Assembly: GCF_012033695.1 (NCBI RefSeq)
Contig: NZ_JAAVJI010000002.1
Coordinates: forward strand, 605,391 to 669,390
Origin: Pseudomonas quercus
GTDB lineage: Bacteria > Pseudomonadota > Gammaproteobacteria > Pseudomonadales > Pseudomonadaceae
DNA length: 64,000 nt
Direction of reading: 5' to 3'
Shown here: piece by piece, positions 8,553-18,164 of the stretch
Position numbering within the stretch: the first letter of the stretch is position 1
Layout of the letters: the number at the start of each line of letters is the position of its first letter
Translations under genes and position numbers: made by a program
Notes under the pieces: model-generated
Seen by the model: the letters and a program-made list of their open reading frames with translations, nothing else
Told to the model about the DNA's origin: nothing
Database searches by the model: none

Positions 8553-10649
8553 ATGCAAACCTTTTTCATCGCCCCAACCGACTTTGGCGTAGGCCTGACC
8601 TCCATCAGCCTAGGGCTGATACGCACCTTGGAGCGGGCAGGCCTGAAGGTCGGCTTTTTCAAACCGGTGTCCCAACCGCACCCCGGTGATACAGGGCCGG
8701 AGCGTTCTACCGAGCTGGTTGCGCGCACCCATGGGCTCAAGCCCCCTGCCCCCTTGGCCTTGGGCCACGTGGAACGCATGCTGGGCGACGGCCAGTTGGA
8801 CGAGCTGCTTGAGGAAATCATTACCCTCTACCAGGCCGCTGGCGTGGGCAAGGATGTACTGGTAGTCGAAGGCATGGTGCCCACCCGACAGGCCAGCTAC
8901 GCTGCCCGGGTGAACCAGCATTTGGCCAAAAGCATGGATGCGGACGTGATCCTGGTGTCGGCACCAGAGAATGAGGCGCTGGCTGAACTGTCGGGGCGGG
9001 TGGACCTGCAAGCACGGCTCTTCGGCGGCGCCAGTGACCCGAAGCTGATCGGCGTGATTCTCAACAAGGTTCGCGCCGAGGAAACCATCGAACAGTTCGC
9101 TAGCCGCCTGCGGGAGCACTCCCCCCTACTGCGAGGTGGCGATTTCCGCCTGCTGGGCTGTATCCCCTATCAGCCTGAGCTGAATGCGCCACGTACACGG
9201 GATATAGCCGAATTGCTGGGTGCCCAGGTGCTGAACGCCGGTGATTTCGAGCAACGGCGCATGTCACGGATCATTATCTGCGCGCGCACCGTGCTTAACA
9301 CCTTGCAGTTGCTCAAGCCTGGCGTGCTTGTGGTCACACCTGGGGACCGTGATGACATCCTGCTGGCAGCCTCTTTGGCTTCGCTCAATGGCGTTCCCTT
9401 GGCCGGCGTGCTGCTCACCAGCGATACCCGCCCGGACCCGCGTGTGATGGAGCTATGCCAAGGCGCCTTGCAGGCCGGCCTGCCCGTGTTGTCGGTGAGC
9501 ACAGGGTCCTACGATACCGCCACTCGGCTGAACCAGTTGAACAATGAAATCCCTGTGGATGACCGCGAGCGTGCCGAGCACATCACCGATTTTGTGGCCA
9601 GCCACCTTGACGCTGCCTGGCTGCACCAGCGCTGCGGTACACCGCGTGAGTTGAGGCTTTCTCCTGCCGTATTCCGGTATCAGTTGATCCAGCGGGCACA
9701 GGCTGCCAACAAGCGCGTTGTGCTGCCCGAAGGCAGCGAGCCCATGATCGTTCAGGCCGCGGCCATTTGCCAGGCTCGCGGGATTGCACGCTGTGTACTG
9801 CTGGCCAAGCCAGCGGACGTAGAGGCGGTGGCACGTGCCCAAGGTATCGAGCTGCCAGCAGGGCTTGAAATACTGGACCCTGATGACATCCGGGCACGGT
9901 ATGTGTCACCCATGGTGGAGCTGCGCAATAGCAAGAACCTGAACGCCCCCATGGCTGAACAGCAGCTTGAAGACCCAGTGGTCATCGCCACTATGATGCT
10001 GGCCCTCGACGAGGTGGACGGGCTGGTATCCGGGCTGGTGCACTCCACTGCCAACACCATTCGCCCCGCCCTTCAGCTGATAAAAACCGCACCCGGTTGG
10101 AGCCTGGTGTCTTCGGTATTCTTCATGCTGTTCCCGGACCAGGTGGTAATGTATGGCGACTGCGTCATGAACCCCCACCCGGACGCTGCCGAACTGGCGC
10201 AGATTGCCCTGCAGAGCGCGGATTCGGCACAGGCGCTGGGCATTGCCCCGAGGGTAGCCATGCTGGGCTACTCCAATGGGCAGGCCGGCACAGGTGATGA
10301 GGTGGAAAAAGTACGAGAAGCGACCTTGCTGGCGCGGGAGCAACAACGCGACCTGCTGATTGATGGGCCGCTGCAGTACGACGCGGCCGCCAATGAAACC
10401 GTGGCCCGCCAGCTAGCGCCTGACAGCGAGGTTGCAGGTCGCGCCACAGTGTTCGTGTTCCCCGACCTGAACAGCGGTAATACGACCCACAAGGCCGTAC
10501 AGCGCAGCGCTGATTGCGTAAGCCTGGGGCCCATGCTTCAAGGGCTGCGCAAGCCCGTGAATGACCTGCCGCGGGGCGCACAGGTCGACGATATCGTTTA
10601 TACGATCGCCCTGACCGCCATCCAGGCCAGCCGCAGCCTGGACGGTTGA
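8553..10649 (+). CDS. pta: Phosphate acetyltransferase
   Basis: Interconverts acetyl-CoA and acetyl phosphate. The 698-residue product is the long form: an N-terminal P-loop-like domain related to BioD/CobQ (residues 1 to about 200, GFFKPVSQP), a DRTGG regulatory domain (about 215-330), and the C-terminal catalytic PTA/PTB domain (about 375-695) with VVLPEGSEP, LVSGLVHST and FPDLNSGN. No acetate kinase gene is adjacent. A small hairpin CAGTGC/GCACTG at 8504-8519 precedes the start. Terminates 20 bases before the convergent OmpA-like gene. Confidence 0.96.
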   Translation: MQTFFIAPTDFGVGLTSISLGLIRTLERAGLKVGFFKPVSQPHPGDTGPERSTELVARTHGLKPPAPLALGHVERMLGDGQLDELLEEIITLYQAAGVGKDVLVVEGMVPTRQASYAARVNQHLAKSMDADVILVSAPENEALAELSGRVDLQARLFGGASDPKLIGVILNKVRAEETIEQFASRLREHSPLLRGGDFRLLGCIPYQPELNAPRTRDIAELLGAQVLNAGDFEQRRMSRIIICARTVLNTLQLLKPGVLVVTPGDRDDILLAASLASLNGVPLAGVLLTSDTRPDPRVMELCQGALQAGLPVLSVSTGSYDTATRLNQLNNEIPVDDRERAEHITDFVASHLDAAWLHQRCGTPRELRLSPAVFRYQLIQRAQAANKRVVLPEGSEPMIVQAAAICQARGIARCVLLAKPADVEAVARAQGIELPAGLEILDPDDIRARYVSPMVELRNSKNLNAPMAEQQLEDPVVIATMMLALDEVDGLVSGLVHSTANTIRPALQLIKTAPGWSLVSSVFFMLFPDQVVMYGDCVMNPHPDAAELAQIALQSADSAQALGIAPRVAMLGYSNGQAGTGDEVEKVREATLLAREQQRDLLIDGPLQYDAAANETVARQLAPDSEVAGRATVFVFPDLNSGNTTHKAVQRSADCVSLGPMLQGLRKPVNDLPRGAQVDDIVYTIALTAIQASRSLDG

Positions 10650-10669
10650 TCCACAGGCTGACTGTGCAG

Positions 10670-11383
10670 TTACTGGGCCGGCTGCTGATACTGCTGGCCC
10701 GGGATGGGCTTGAGGTTCACTTCTACCCGGCGGTTCTGGGCACGGCCATTGGCATCGGCGTTGCTAGCGATAGGCTGGTCCGGCCCGGCGCCCCGCACGC
10801 TCAAGCGTGAAGCGTCCACGCCCTGGGAGCTGAGGTAGGTGCTCACGGCCTGCGCCCGTTGCAGGGACAGGTCCATGTTGTGCTGCCGCGCACCGGTGCT
10901 GTCCGTATAACCCACGATTTCGATGGTGTTCTCGTTGAACTGCTTGAATGAACCGGCCAGGTTGTTCAGCGGTGCGTAGAAGCTTGGGGCAATGGCTGAA
11001 GAGTCCGTACCGAAGGTGATGTTACCTGGCATGATCAGTTTGATCTGGTCCCCTTGGCGCTGCACTTCAACGCCTGTATTGGCCATGCTTTCACGCAAGG
11101 CTTTTTCCTGACGGTCAGCGTAATAGCCATAGCCTGCTGACGCCGCACCAACCACCGCTGCGCCGATCAGTGCGCCCTTGCCACGGTGATTGTGATCAAT
11201 GGCAGCGCCTGCCACCGCACCTGCCAGCGCACCCAAGCCGCCATATTTGGTGGTGTTGCTGACACCTTGGCCAGCCTGCCCCTGGCTGGCCTGCCCTTGT
11301 TCGGCATAAGGGTTTTGGCCAGCACACCCTGACAGCAAGGCAAGGGTAGTGGCGGCGACGATCAGGCGGCTGGGGGTAAGCAT
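10670..11383 (-). CDS. OmpA-family lipoprotein (YiaD-like)
   Basis: A 237-residue outer-membrane lipoprotein. The start at 11383 gives a lipoprotein signal peptide with lipobox LLSGC (Cys about residue 19). A glycine-rich helical pair (GALAGAVAGAAID, GALIGAAVVGAAS) resembles the glycine-zipper region of this family, and the C-terminal OmpA domain (about 110-225) carries the peptidoglycan-binding pattern IEIVGYTDSTG, SLQRAQAVSTYL and NRRVEV. It likely anchors the outer membrane to the wall. It is convergent with pta. Confidence 0.93.
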   Translation of the reverse strand: MLTPSRLIVAATTLALLSGCAGQNPYAEQGQASQGQAGQGVSNTTKYGGLGALAGAVAGAAIDHNHRGKGALIGAAVVGAASAGYGYYADRQEKALRESMANTGVEVQRQGDQIKLIMPGNITFGTDSSAIAPSFYAPLNNLAGSFKQFNENTIEIVGYTDSTGARQHNMDLSLQRAQAVSTYLSSQGVDASRLSVRGAGPDQPIASNADANGRAQNRRVEVNLKPIPGQQYQQPAQ

Positions 11384-11631
11384 GGCGAACTCCTGGAAAC
11401 ATGAACAATAACAAGCGGCGTAGCCCAATTTGAGCGCAAAGGCGGGGATGAATTCCAATGACATATGTTTCACCGTCTTTCTTCAATTGCCGTGCCGCTT
11501 ATCAGAATGCCATCAAGCCTTATCGGACCTTGCCGTTAACCACACCGTAGCGCCAATGGACGGCACGATACTGCTACGCCTGCTGGCTGAAACACCTCCT
11601 GCACGAGGGTCGGCCCTTACGAGCTCTTGCC

Positions 11632-12288
11632 ATGATCGACCTGACCCTCTGGAACCTTACGCTTCCAATCGAGACACCTGCACTGACTATTGCCACGGCA
11701 GCCCTGCCGCGCTTGCAGACCTCCTACTTCACCAACACAGGTGACAAGATCGTGTTCTGGGCGCCGGTCACAGGCTCCCACGCCGGCAACAGTGATTTTC
11801 CGCGTACGGAGCTCCGGGAAACATCCATTGATGGCAAGGCCAGGAATTGGCTGTACAGCAGCGGAACTAACACCCTCAAAGGTACACTGTCGGTCAACCA
11901 GGTACCGTCTACGGGCCGTGTGGTGGTTGCGCAGATCCACGCCAAAAACGCTACGGCGCCCTTGCTCAAAGTGGTGTACCGCTATGCCAACGGCACCGGC
12001 AACATCGACCTTGAGTACCGGGTAAACCCTGGAGATGTGAAAAGCCCGGTGGCCTATACCCTGCCTAACGTGCCCTTGAACAAAGCGTTCGCCTACGCCA
12101 TTCAAATGAACAAGCAAGGCAAGCTGACGGTGCTGATCAACAACATCGGCTCGCAGTTCCAGTTGGCGCCGAGCTGGTACGGGTATGCGTTCTATTTCAA
12201 GGCAGGGGTGTACACATTGGACAACGTGGGCTCAACGACCGAGGGCGGTAAAGTGACCTACACGCGGCTGGACGTCAGCCACCTTTAA
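11632..12288 (+). CDS. PL7-family alginate-lyase-like protein lacking a signal peptide
   Basis: A 218-residue protein that is almost entirely one polysaccharide lyase family 7 domain. The three family signatures are present: RTELR (residues 58-62), QIH (101-103) and YFKAGVY (188-194), which supply the Arg, Gln/His and Tyr of the active cleft. The usual Gln after the last Tyr is replaced (YTLDN). The frame starts directly at the domain (LTLWNLTLP), and upstream codons to the TAG at 11548 contain no standard start, so there is no visible export signal. It may act inside the cell, be exported another way or have lost its leader. Alginate or polyuronate as substrate is inferred. Confidence 0.85.
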   Translation: MIDLTLWNLTLPIETPALTIATAALPRLQTSYFTNTGDKIVFWAPVTGSHAGNSDFPRTELRETSIDGKARNWLYSSGTNTLKGTLSVNQVPSTGRVVVAQIHAKNATAPLLKVVYRYANGTGNIDLEYRVNPGDVKSPVAYTLPNVPLNKAFAYAIQMNKQGKLTVLINNIGSQFQLAPSWYGYAFYFKAGVYTLDNVGSTTEGGKVTYTRLDVSHL

Positions 12289-12309
12289 CGGACCGCTTGC
12301 TGGCTGCTC

Positions 12310-12340
12310 CCCTGCAGGAAGCGGGCAAAGCCCGCGAACA
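12310..12340. repeat. REP-like palindrome
   Basis: The stretch CCTGCAGGAAGCGGGC-AAA-GCCCGCGAA, with a perfect 6-bp stem GCGGGC/GCCCGC, closely resembles the Pseudomonas putida REP element, which has GCGGGC...GCCCGCG. It lies between the convergent PL7 and pstB genes and could also end transcription. Confidence 0.55.
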
Positions 12341-12421
12341 GCCCGCTAAATCCGTTTAAAAGAATGCGGGCCTGGCGCTTTTGCCACACAACATGCCCTT
12401 CATGGCCCTGCATCCAAAGCA

Positions 12422-13195
12422 CTAACCAAACCGGCCGGTAATGTAGTCCTCGGTCTGCCGCTTGTTGGGCTTGGTGAAAATGGTATCTGTATCGCCGTGC
12501 TCGATCAGTTCGCCCATGAACATGAATGCGGTGTAGTCCGAACAGCGCGCTGCCTGTTGCATGTTGTGGGTCACGATGATCACCGTGAACTGTTCCTTGA
12601 GTTCGGTGATGAGCTGCTCGATGCGGCCCGTGGAGATCGGGTCCAGGGCTGAGGTCGGCTCATCCAGCAACAGCACCTGCGGGCGAAGGGCGATGGTACG
12701 GGCGATACACAAGCGCTGTTGCTGCCCACCGGACAGGCTTTGCGCGCTTTGCTTGAGCTTGTCTTTCACCTCGTCCCACAGCGCGGCGCCTCGCAGCGCC
12801 TGTTCCACTCGCTCCTCCATTTCCCGCCGGTTCAGCCGCTCATGGTGCTTCACGGCATAGGCGATATTGTCGAAGATCGACATAGGGAACGGCACAGGCT
12901 TCTGGAACACCATGCCCACGTGGCTGCGCAGGCGGTTCATGGAGTAGTTGGGCGCCAGGATATTTTCGCCATTGAGCAGCACTTCGCCGCGCGCTTCCTG
13001 CTTGGGGTACATGGCATAGATGCGGTTGAACACGCGCAGCAAGGTGGACTTGCCACAACCGGATGGGCCGATGATGGCCGTCACATGCTTTTCAGGAATG
13101 TCCATGTTGATGGACTTGAGCGAGCGGTTGTCGCCATAGAAAAACTCGAGGTCGCGCACCTGGATCTTGGTTCGTTTCGGGGCGAGGTTGTTCAT
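12422..13195 (-). CDS. pstB: Phosphate ABC transporter ATP-binding protein
   Basis: ATPase of the high-affinity phosphate importer, 257 residues. Walker [10 protein letters not shown] lies at residues 43-51, the ABC signature LSGGQQQR follows near residue 160, and Walker B is [12 protein letters not shown]. The PstB-specific ending [10 protein letters not shown] is present. Its ATG overlaps the TGA of pstA by one base (TGATG), so it is the last gene of pstSCAB. No phoU follows; the next gene is on the other strand. Confidence 0.97.
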   Translation of the reverse strand: MNNLAPKRTKIQVRDLEFFYGDNRSLKSINMDIPEKHVTAIIGPSGCGKSTLLRVFNRIYAMYPKQEARGEVLLNGENILAPNYSMNRLRSHVGMVFQKPVPFPMSIFDNIAYAVKHHERLNRREMEERVEQALRGAALWDEVKDKLKQSAQSLSGGQQQRLCIARTIALRPQVLLLDEPTSALDPISTGRIEQLITELKEQFTVIIVTHNMQQAARCSDYTAFMFMGELIEHGDTDTIFTKPNKRQTEDYITGRFG

Positions 13196-14070
13196 CAGTT
13201 GGACCTGTCGCGCAAAAGGATAAGGCGGGAAATCAAGCTGAGCATCAGCACGAACATCGTCAGCACCAATGCACCGGCCCACGCCAGGGCATGCCAGTCG
13301 TCAAAGGGGCTCATGGCGTACTGGAAAATCACTACCGGTACACTGGCCATGGGTTTCAAGATATCGCTGCTCCAGAACTGGTTACCAAAGGCGGTAAACA
13401 GCAAGGGCGCGGTTTCTCCCGTAATACGAGCCAGCGCCAGCAGCACACCTGTGACCACACCGGCGCGGGCCGCGCGCAATACGATCTGCAGTGTGAGCTT
13501 CCACTGGGGAACACCCAGTGCCAATGCCGCTTCGCGCATGGTGGAGGGTTGCAGTTGAAGCATTTCATCCGTGGTGCGCACCACCACCGGGATCACCAGC
13601 AACGCAAGGGTGAGCGCACCCGCCAGGGCCGAGAAACCTACCCGGTGGTTGGTCAAGGCGCTGACCGGCAGAATGAACGCGGTGTATACGAACAGCCCCA
13701 GCACGATCGAAGGCGCCGACAACAAGATGTCATTGATGAAACGTACGGCGGTGCCCAGGCGGGTATGACGCGCAAATTCGGCCAGCCATACGCCAGCCAT
13801 CAAGCCGATAGGCGTACCAATCACCAATGCGATCAGCGACATCAGGGCGCTGCCGTAGAAGGCATTTGCCAGGCCGCCCGGGCTCCCTGGCGGCGGCGTC
13901 ATCTGCGTGAACAGCGCGGTGCCCAAGGCCTGGAAACCGTTGGTCAAGGTCGTGAACAGAATCCACACCAGCCAGAGCAGCCCAAACAGCGTAGCGCCAC
14001 AACTGAGCACCATGGCGAGCCGGTTCTTGAAGGCACGTATCCGGTACAGGTTTTCATTGGACGTACTCAC
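13195..14070 (-). CDS. pstA: Phosphate ABC transporter permease PstA
   Basis: Inner-membrane permease half of the phosphate importer, 291 residues with about six membrane helices. The binding-protein-dependent transport signature is in [19 protein letters not shown], and [11 protein letters not shown] is characteristic of PstA. The start is GTG 14070, which overlaps the pstC stop (GTGA), so coupling to pstC is expected. Confidence 0.96.
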   Translation of the reverse strand: MSTSNENLYRIRAFKNRLAMVLSCGATLFGLLWLVWILFTTLTNGFQALGTALFTQMTPPPGSPGGLANAFYGSALMSLIALVIGTPIGLMAGVWLAEFARHTRLGTAVRFINDILLSAPSIVLGLFVYTAFILPVSALTNHRVGFSALAGALTLALLVIPVVVRTTDEMLQLQPSTMREAALALGVPQWKLTLQIVLRAARAGVVTGVLLALARITGETAPLLFTAFGNQFWSSDILKPMASVPVVIFQYAMSPFDDWHALAWAGALVLTMFVLMLSLISRLILLRDRSN

Positions 14071-15074
14071 AGGCCCTCCTTGCGCGACAGGCGCATCAGC
14101 ATCAAGCGGGCAATGGCCAGCACAATGAACGTTACGACAAACAGCAGGAAGCCCAGGCCGATCAGCGAAGAACGATGCAGGTCGGTGTAGGCTTCACTGA
14201 ATTCGTTGGCGATGACCGAGGCGATGGAGCTGCTGGGCATTAGCAGCGAGGCCGACAGTTGGTGAGCGTTACCCAGCACGAATGTAACGGCCATGGTCTC
14301 GCCCAAAGCGCGCCCCAGGCCCAGGAATACGCCACCCACAACGGCGGTGCGCGTATAAGGCAGCACGATGTCCCAGACCACTTCCCAGGTAGTGCCACCC
14401 AAGGCGTAGGCCGACTCCTTCAAAGCCACTGGCACAGTGCGGAATACCTCATTCATGACCGAGGTAATAAAAGGAATGATCATGATGGCCAGCACTATAC
14501 CCGCCGTCAGCGTGCCAATCCCCAGGGGTGGCCCCTGGAACAGCAGGCCTATGCCAGGAATGGCACCCAGGTTGTCATTGATCCATGGAGCCAGGTGTTC
14601 GGCCATGAAGGGGGCGAACACGAACAGCCCCCACATGCCGTAGATGATCGAAGGAATGCCAGCCAGCAGTTCAATGGCCGAGGCAATGGGCATGCGCAGC
14701 CAGGGCGGTGCTACTTCGGTCAGAAAAATGGCGATACCGAAGCTCACCGGTACGGCGATCAGCAGTGCCAGAAAAGAGGTGACCAGTGTCCCGTATACAG
14801 GCACTACCGCGCCAAACTTGCCCGCGACGGCATCCCAATCCGTGGTGGTCAGAAAATCCAGGCCAAAGGTTCTGAAGGCTTCACTGCCGCCCCACAGGGT
14901 TGAACCGGCAATGCTGGCCAATAGGAACAGTACCAGCATGGCGGCGCCGCGCACGGTGCGGCGGAACCATAAGTCGTGGCGTTGATCCCGTGCTGCGCGG
15001 GCCTCGCTTTCGCTGTGGCAGTCGGCAGTCATGTTGGGGAGCGCGTGAGAATTATCGGTCATCGGTAGGGCCAC
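14067..15074 (-). CDS. pstC: Phosphate ABC transporter permease PstC
   Basis: Partner permease of PstA, about 335 residues, with a cytoplasmic N-terminal tail and a first membrane segment near GAAMLVLFLLASIAG. Family motifs include GIPSIIYGMWGLF and LGRALGETMAV. GTG 15074 has GGGGG about 10 bases upstream; ATG 15062, giving MTDNSHA, is a possible shorter start. It lies 57 bases downstream of pstS. Confidence 0.95.
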   Translation of the reverse strand: MALPMTDNSHALPNMTADCHSESEARAARDQRHDLWFRRTVRGAAMLVLFLLASIAGSTLWGGSEAFRTFGLDFLTTTDWDAVAGKFGAVVPVYGTLVTSFLALLIAVPVSFGIAIFLTEVAPPWLRMPIASAIELLAGIPSIIYGMWGLFVFAPFMAEHLAPWINDNLGAIPGIGLLFQGPPLGIGTLTAGIVLAIMIIPFITSVMNEVFRTVPVALKESAYALGGTTWEVVWDIVLPYTRTAVVGGVFLGLGRALGETMAVTFVLGNAHQLSASLLMPSSSIASVIANEFSEAYTDLHRSSLIGLGFLLFVVTFIVLAIARLMLMRLSRKEGL

Positions 15075-15131
15075 TCATGGCAAATCCCCCGAACCGCCAG
15101 AAGCGGATCGAGGGATGGCTTCGGGTTGCGG

Positions 15132-16145
15132 TTACTTGGCGAACTCGGACTGCCAGTAGCCTTCGATGCGTTTCACTAGGCTTTCTGGCAGTGCAACGTA
15201 GTCCAGCGAAGCGGCCTGCTCCTGGCCTTTGTCCAGGCTCCACTTGAAGAAGTCGAAGGCCGCCTTGCTCTGCTCGGCGTTCTTGGGCTGCTTGTACATG
15301 ATGATCCAGGTGGTGGCTGCAATTGGCCAGGCATTGTCACCCGGCGCGTTGACCATGAGCAGGTTGAAGTCTTGTGCGTTAGCCCAATCAGCCGTATCGG
15401 CAGCGGCCTGGAAGGTTTTCATGTCAGGGGACACGAACTTGCCTGCGGCGTTTTTCAGTTGGGTGTAGTTCATCTTGTTGGTCTTGGCGTACGCGTATTC
15501 CACGTAGCCGATCGACCCCTTGATCTGCTTCACGTAGGCTGCAACGCCTTCGTTACCCTTGCCGCCCACGCCTACTGGCCACTGCACGGTGCTGCCGGCA
15601 CCGGCTTTCCACTCACCGCTGGCTTTCTGCAGGTAGTTGGTGAAGTTGAAGGAGGTACCCGAGCCATCCGAACGGTGGACCACCGTAATGTTGGTGGCCG
15701 GCAGGTTTACCCCTGGGTTGAGGGAAGCAATGGCAGGGTCATTCCAGGTTTTAATGGTGCCCTGGAAGATCTTGGCCAAGGTGTCGCCATCCAGTTTCAG
15801 CTTGCCATCTTCAATGCCTTCCACGTTGATGACAGGCACGATGCCACCGATGACCACGGGGAACTGGCCCAGGCCGCCGGCTTTAAGGTCGTCAGCACTC
15901 ATAGGCGCGTCGGAGGCACCAAAATCCACTGTGGCTGCTTTGATCTGCGCGATACCGCCACCTGAACCGATCGATTGATAGTTCACCCGGTTAGGGCTGG
16001 CCTTGGCGTAATCCTGGCTCCACTTGGACAGCACAGGGAAGACGAAGCTGGACCCCGCGCCCGTGATGTCTGTCGCATGGGCAATGCCCGAAAGGCACAT
16101 CGAAGCCAGCAAAATCGTTAGGCGATTTTTGGTCAGCAGTTTCAC
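15132..16145 (-). CDS. pstS: Phosphate-binding periplasmic protein PstS
   Basis: Periplasmic receptor that delivers phosphate to PstCAB, 337 residues. The signal peptide ends near SGIAHA-TDITGAG, and the phosphate-binding loops are visible: GAGSSFVFP, GSGGGI, FGASDAPM and RSDGSGTSFNF. It has no lipobox, so it is free in the periplasm. It is first in the operon, preceded by a Pho-box-like site. The sequence type is close to the E. coli form, suggesting a cluster separate from the phoU-linked pst operon of Pseudomonas; that second cluster is outside the window. Confidence 0.97.
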   Translation of the reverse strand: MKLLTKNRLTILLASMCLSGIAHATDITGAGSSFVFPVLSKWSQDYAKASPNRVNYQSIGSGGGIAQIKAATVDFGASDAPMSADDLKAGGLGQFPVVIGGIVPVINVEGIEDGKLKLDGDTLAKIFQGTIKTWNDPAIASLNPGVNLPATNITVVHRSDGSGTSFNFTNYLQKASGEWKAGAGSTVQWPVGVGGKGNEGVAAYVKQIKGSIGYVEYAYAKTNKMNYTQLKNAAGKFVSPDMKTFQAAADTADWANAQDFNLLMVNAPGDNAWPIAATTWIIMYKQPKNAEQSKAAFDFFKWSLDKGQEQAASLDYVALPESLVKRIEGYWQSEFAK

Positions 16146-16215
16146 GGCAACACCTCTGTTGGGGTCCGTGGAGTCATTCCACGGGAGTTGGCCGTGCTGA
16201 TTTAAAGCTTTGAAT

Positions 16216-16233
16216 GTGACCTTTTGATGACAA
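16216..16233 (-). promoter_or_regulatory. Candidate Pho box for pstS
   Basis: Read on the minus strand, TTGTCAT-CAAA-AGGTCAC is two 7-base repeats at 11-base spacing, like the PhoB consensus CTGTCAT-N4-CTGTCAT. It lies about 70 bases upstream of pstS, as expected for PhoB activation under phosphate shortage. The first repeat matches 6 of 7 bases, the second less well. Confidence 0.6.
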
Positions 16234-16331
16234 TCTCTTTAAAACGTGGCAATAGGACATTGCCTTGCCCGGCCTTGAGCGGTTGCCGAAACTGGCCGGG
16301 GTATAGGGGCTGTTCGCACGCGGTAATACGG

Positions 16332-18071
16332 TCAGAACTGCATGCCCACCCCCATGGCAATGAAGTCCCGATCGTCTACGGTGCTGTACTTGCCATCAAA
16401 GAAGTTGGTGTAGTAAAGGCTGGCGGTATAGGTGCTGAGGTAGTTGGCCTCCAGGCCTACGGTGATGGCCTTGCGACCCTCCTCAAAGTTGCCCCCGGGG
16501 CCAGGCGAGTAGCCGTCTACGTCCTGCGCCCACGCCACGCTGGGCTTGAGGTTGATGCCAGCGATGGCGTTGTTGAAGTCCCAGGTGCCTCGAACCCGGT
16601 AACCCCAGGCATCGGCTGTGGTGAAGCCATCGCTCTCGCAGTAGCGGCCCACATTGCCAAGTGCTGCACCGCCCAGCAGGCCGGCATTGAGTGCCTGGCA
16701 CTGACCGTTGGGCAGCGGGCCGAACCCATAACTGGGGTCACGGCCATAACGCTGCGTCGAAGTACTGTCCAACCCCCCTACATGGGTCCAGCCCACTTCG
16801 CCTACCAAGGTAAAGCGATCGGCCCCCATCACCTGATCGAACACCTGGGTGAGGGTTGTCTGGAACTGGGTGATTTCCTTGCGCCGATAGCCGGGCTGGT
16901 CTGCCTCAGGCGAGCCCTGGGCTGGAGACAGGCTTGCGTAGAGGATGTCCGTGGTATTGACCTGTACCGGCGCGTTGGGCCGGTAGCTGAGTTCACCACG
17001 CCAGGCCGTGCCCGTGGGTAGCGTGGTAGAGAAGCTCAGCCCGTAGAGGTGAATGTCTTCCGGGTACTCTACGAAATAGCTGCCAGTGCCGCCCCCTGAA
17101 TGGCTGCTGAAGATAGGTTGGCGGCTGTGGTAGTTCATGTAATAGGCGCCGAACTCGGTGTTAAGCGGCTCGAAGGTGTAGTGCAGCGCCAGGCCGAACT
17201 GGCCACTGTCACGCGCGTCGCGGTCCGCATCACGGTGCACCACAACGCCTTCGCTGCTGGCCCGAGAGCGGTTCAGGCGGGTTGAAGTGCCCGACACCGC
17301 CAGGTTCCTGTTGCAGCCGTCCGCCACTACATCTGTCTGAGAGAAGAAGGTGCCGCAGTTATCCACAACGGCCTGATCCCACTCCAACTGATAGAAGCCT
17401 TCAGCGGACAGGTTATCGGTCAGGTTCTGAGACAGGTAGAACAGGTTCGTCGGGACCAGCCCCTGCTTGATCTCTATACCTGGCCGGCGGAAGGCAGAGA
17501 CGTCGATAGGGTTGATGCTGTCGATACCATTGCCGATGAATGTGCTTTCACCCCAACTGACAACCTGCCTGCCCACGCGAACGGTACCGGGCAGGTCACC
17601 CACGCTGTAATTGTGGTAAACAAAGGCGTCCAGCAGTTGGGTGCCTGAGGCCCTGGCCGCCGCCTTGCGCCCTGAATCACTGATGGCTTTGAAAGGCCGG
17701 TCTTCATCCTTTAGTTCGAAGTCGTACCAGTACTTGCCGCGTAGAAACACCCCAGTGTCGCCATACTTGAACTCAAGGCCATGAACCCCCTCCAGGCGCT
17801 TCGAGAAGGCATCGCCCCGCTTGAAGTTGAGCCGCCCATCGTCAGACCATTGCGACAGCCCTCGCCCACCGTTGTTGACGCCTACCAAGTGTTTATCTGG
17901 GCTGGCGGTGGCCCAGGCGGTGCTTACTGAAAGCGAAGAGTCAAACTGGCCTTCGATTTCACCGATGTTGAAGCTGACCGCAAACACAGGGGTAGCAAAG
18001 GACGAGGCAAGGCCGACCGCCACTGGCAGCCTGCCCCGCTGCCAAAAGAAACGGAGGGGGATCATTGACAC
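16332..18071 (-). CDS. DUF1302 outer-membrane protein
   Basis: A 579-residue exported protein of the DUF1302 family, probably a beta-barrel: signal peptide ending near TPVFA-VSFN, regular aromatic-capped strands throughout and a terminal Phe (GVGMQF), typical of outer-membrane proteins. Family members often pair with a DUF1329 gene and serve uptake of steroids or other hydrophobic compounds; no DUF1329 gene is next to this one. The GTG start at 18071 has AGGAG 5 bases upstream. Substrate unknown. Confidence 0.88.
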   Translation of the reverse strand: MSMIPLRFFWQRGRLPVAVGLASSFATPVFAVSFNIGEIEGQFDSSLSVSTAWATASPDKHLVGVNNGGRGLSQWSDDGRLNFKRGDAFSKRLEGVHGLEFKYGDTGVFLRGKYWYDFELKDEDRPFKAISDSGRKAAARASGTQLLDAFVYHNYSVGDLPGTVRVGRQVVSWGESTFIGNGIDSINPIDVSAFRRPGIEIKQGLVPTNLFYLSQNLTDNLSAEGFYQLEWDQAVVDNCGTFFSQTDVVADGCNRNLAVSGTSTRLNRSRASSEGVVVHRDADRDARDSGQFGLALHYTFEPLNTEFGAYYMNYHSRQPIFSSHSGGGTGSYFVEYPEDIHLYGLSFSTTLPTGTAWRGELSYRPNAPVQVNTTDILYASLSPAQGSPEADQPGYRRKEITQFQTTLTQVFDQVMGADRFTLVGEVGWTHVGGLDSTSTQRYGRDPSYGFGPLPNGQCQALNAGLLGGAALGNVGRYCESDGFTTADAWGYRVRGTWDFNNAIAGINLKPSVAWAQDVDGYSPGPGGNFEEGRKAITVGLEANYLSTYTASLYYTNFFDGKYSTVDDRDFIAMGVGMQF

Positions 18072-18164
18072 GGTTACTCCTTGAATAAGGCGCCTGTTAC
18101 GCCGACCGGGTAGTGTAGAGGTACACCGAGCGACAACAGCGCAGGGGCGCGAAGCGTAAGGGGG

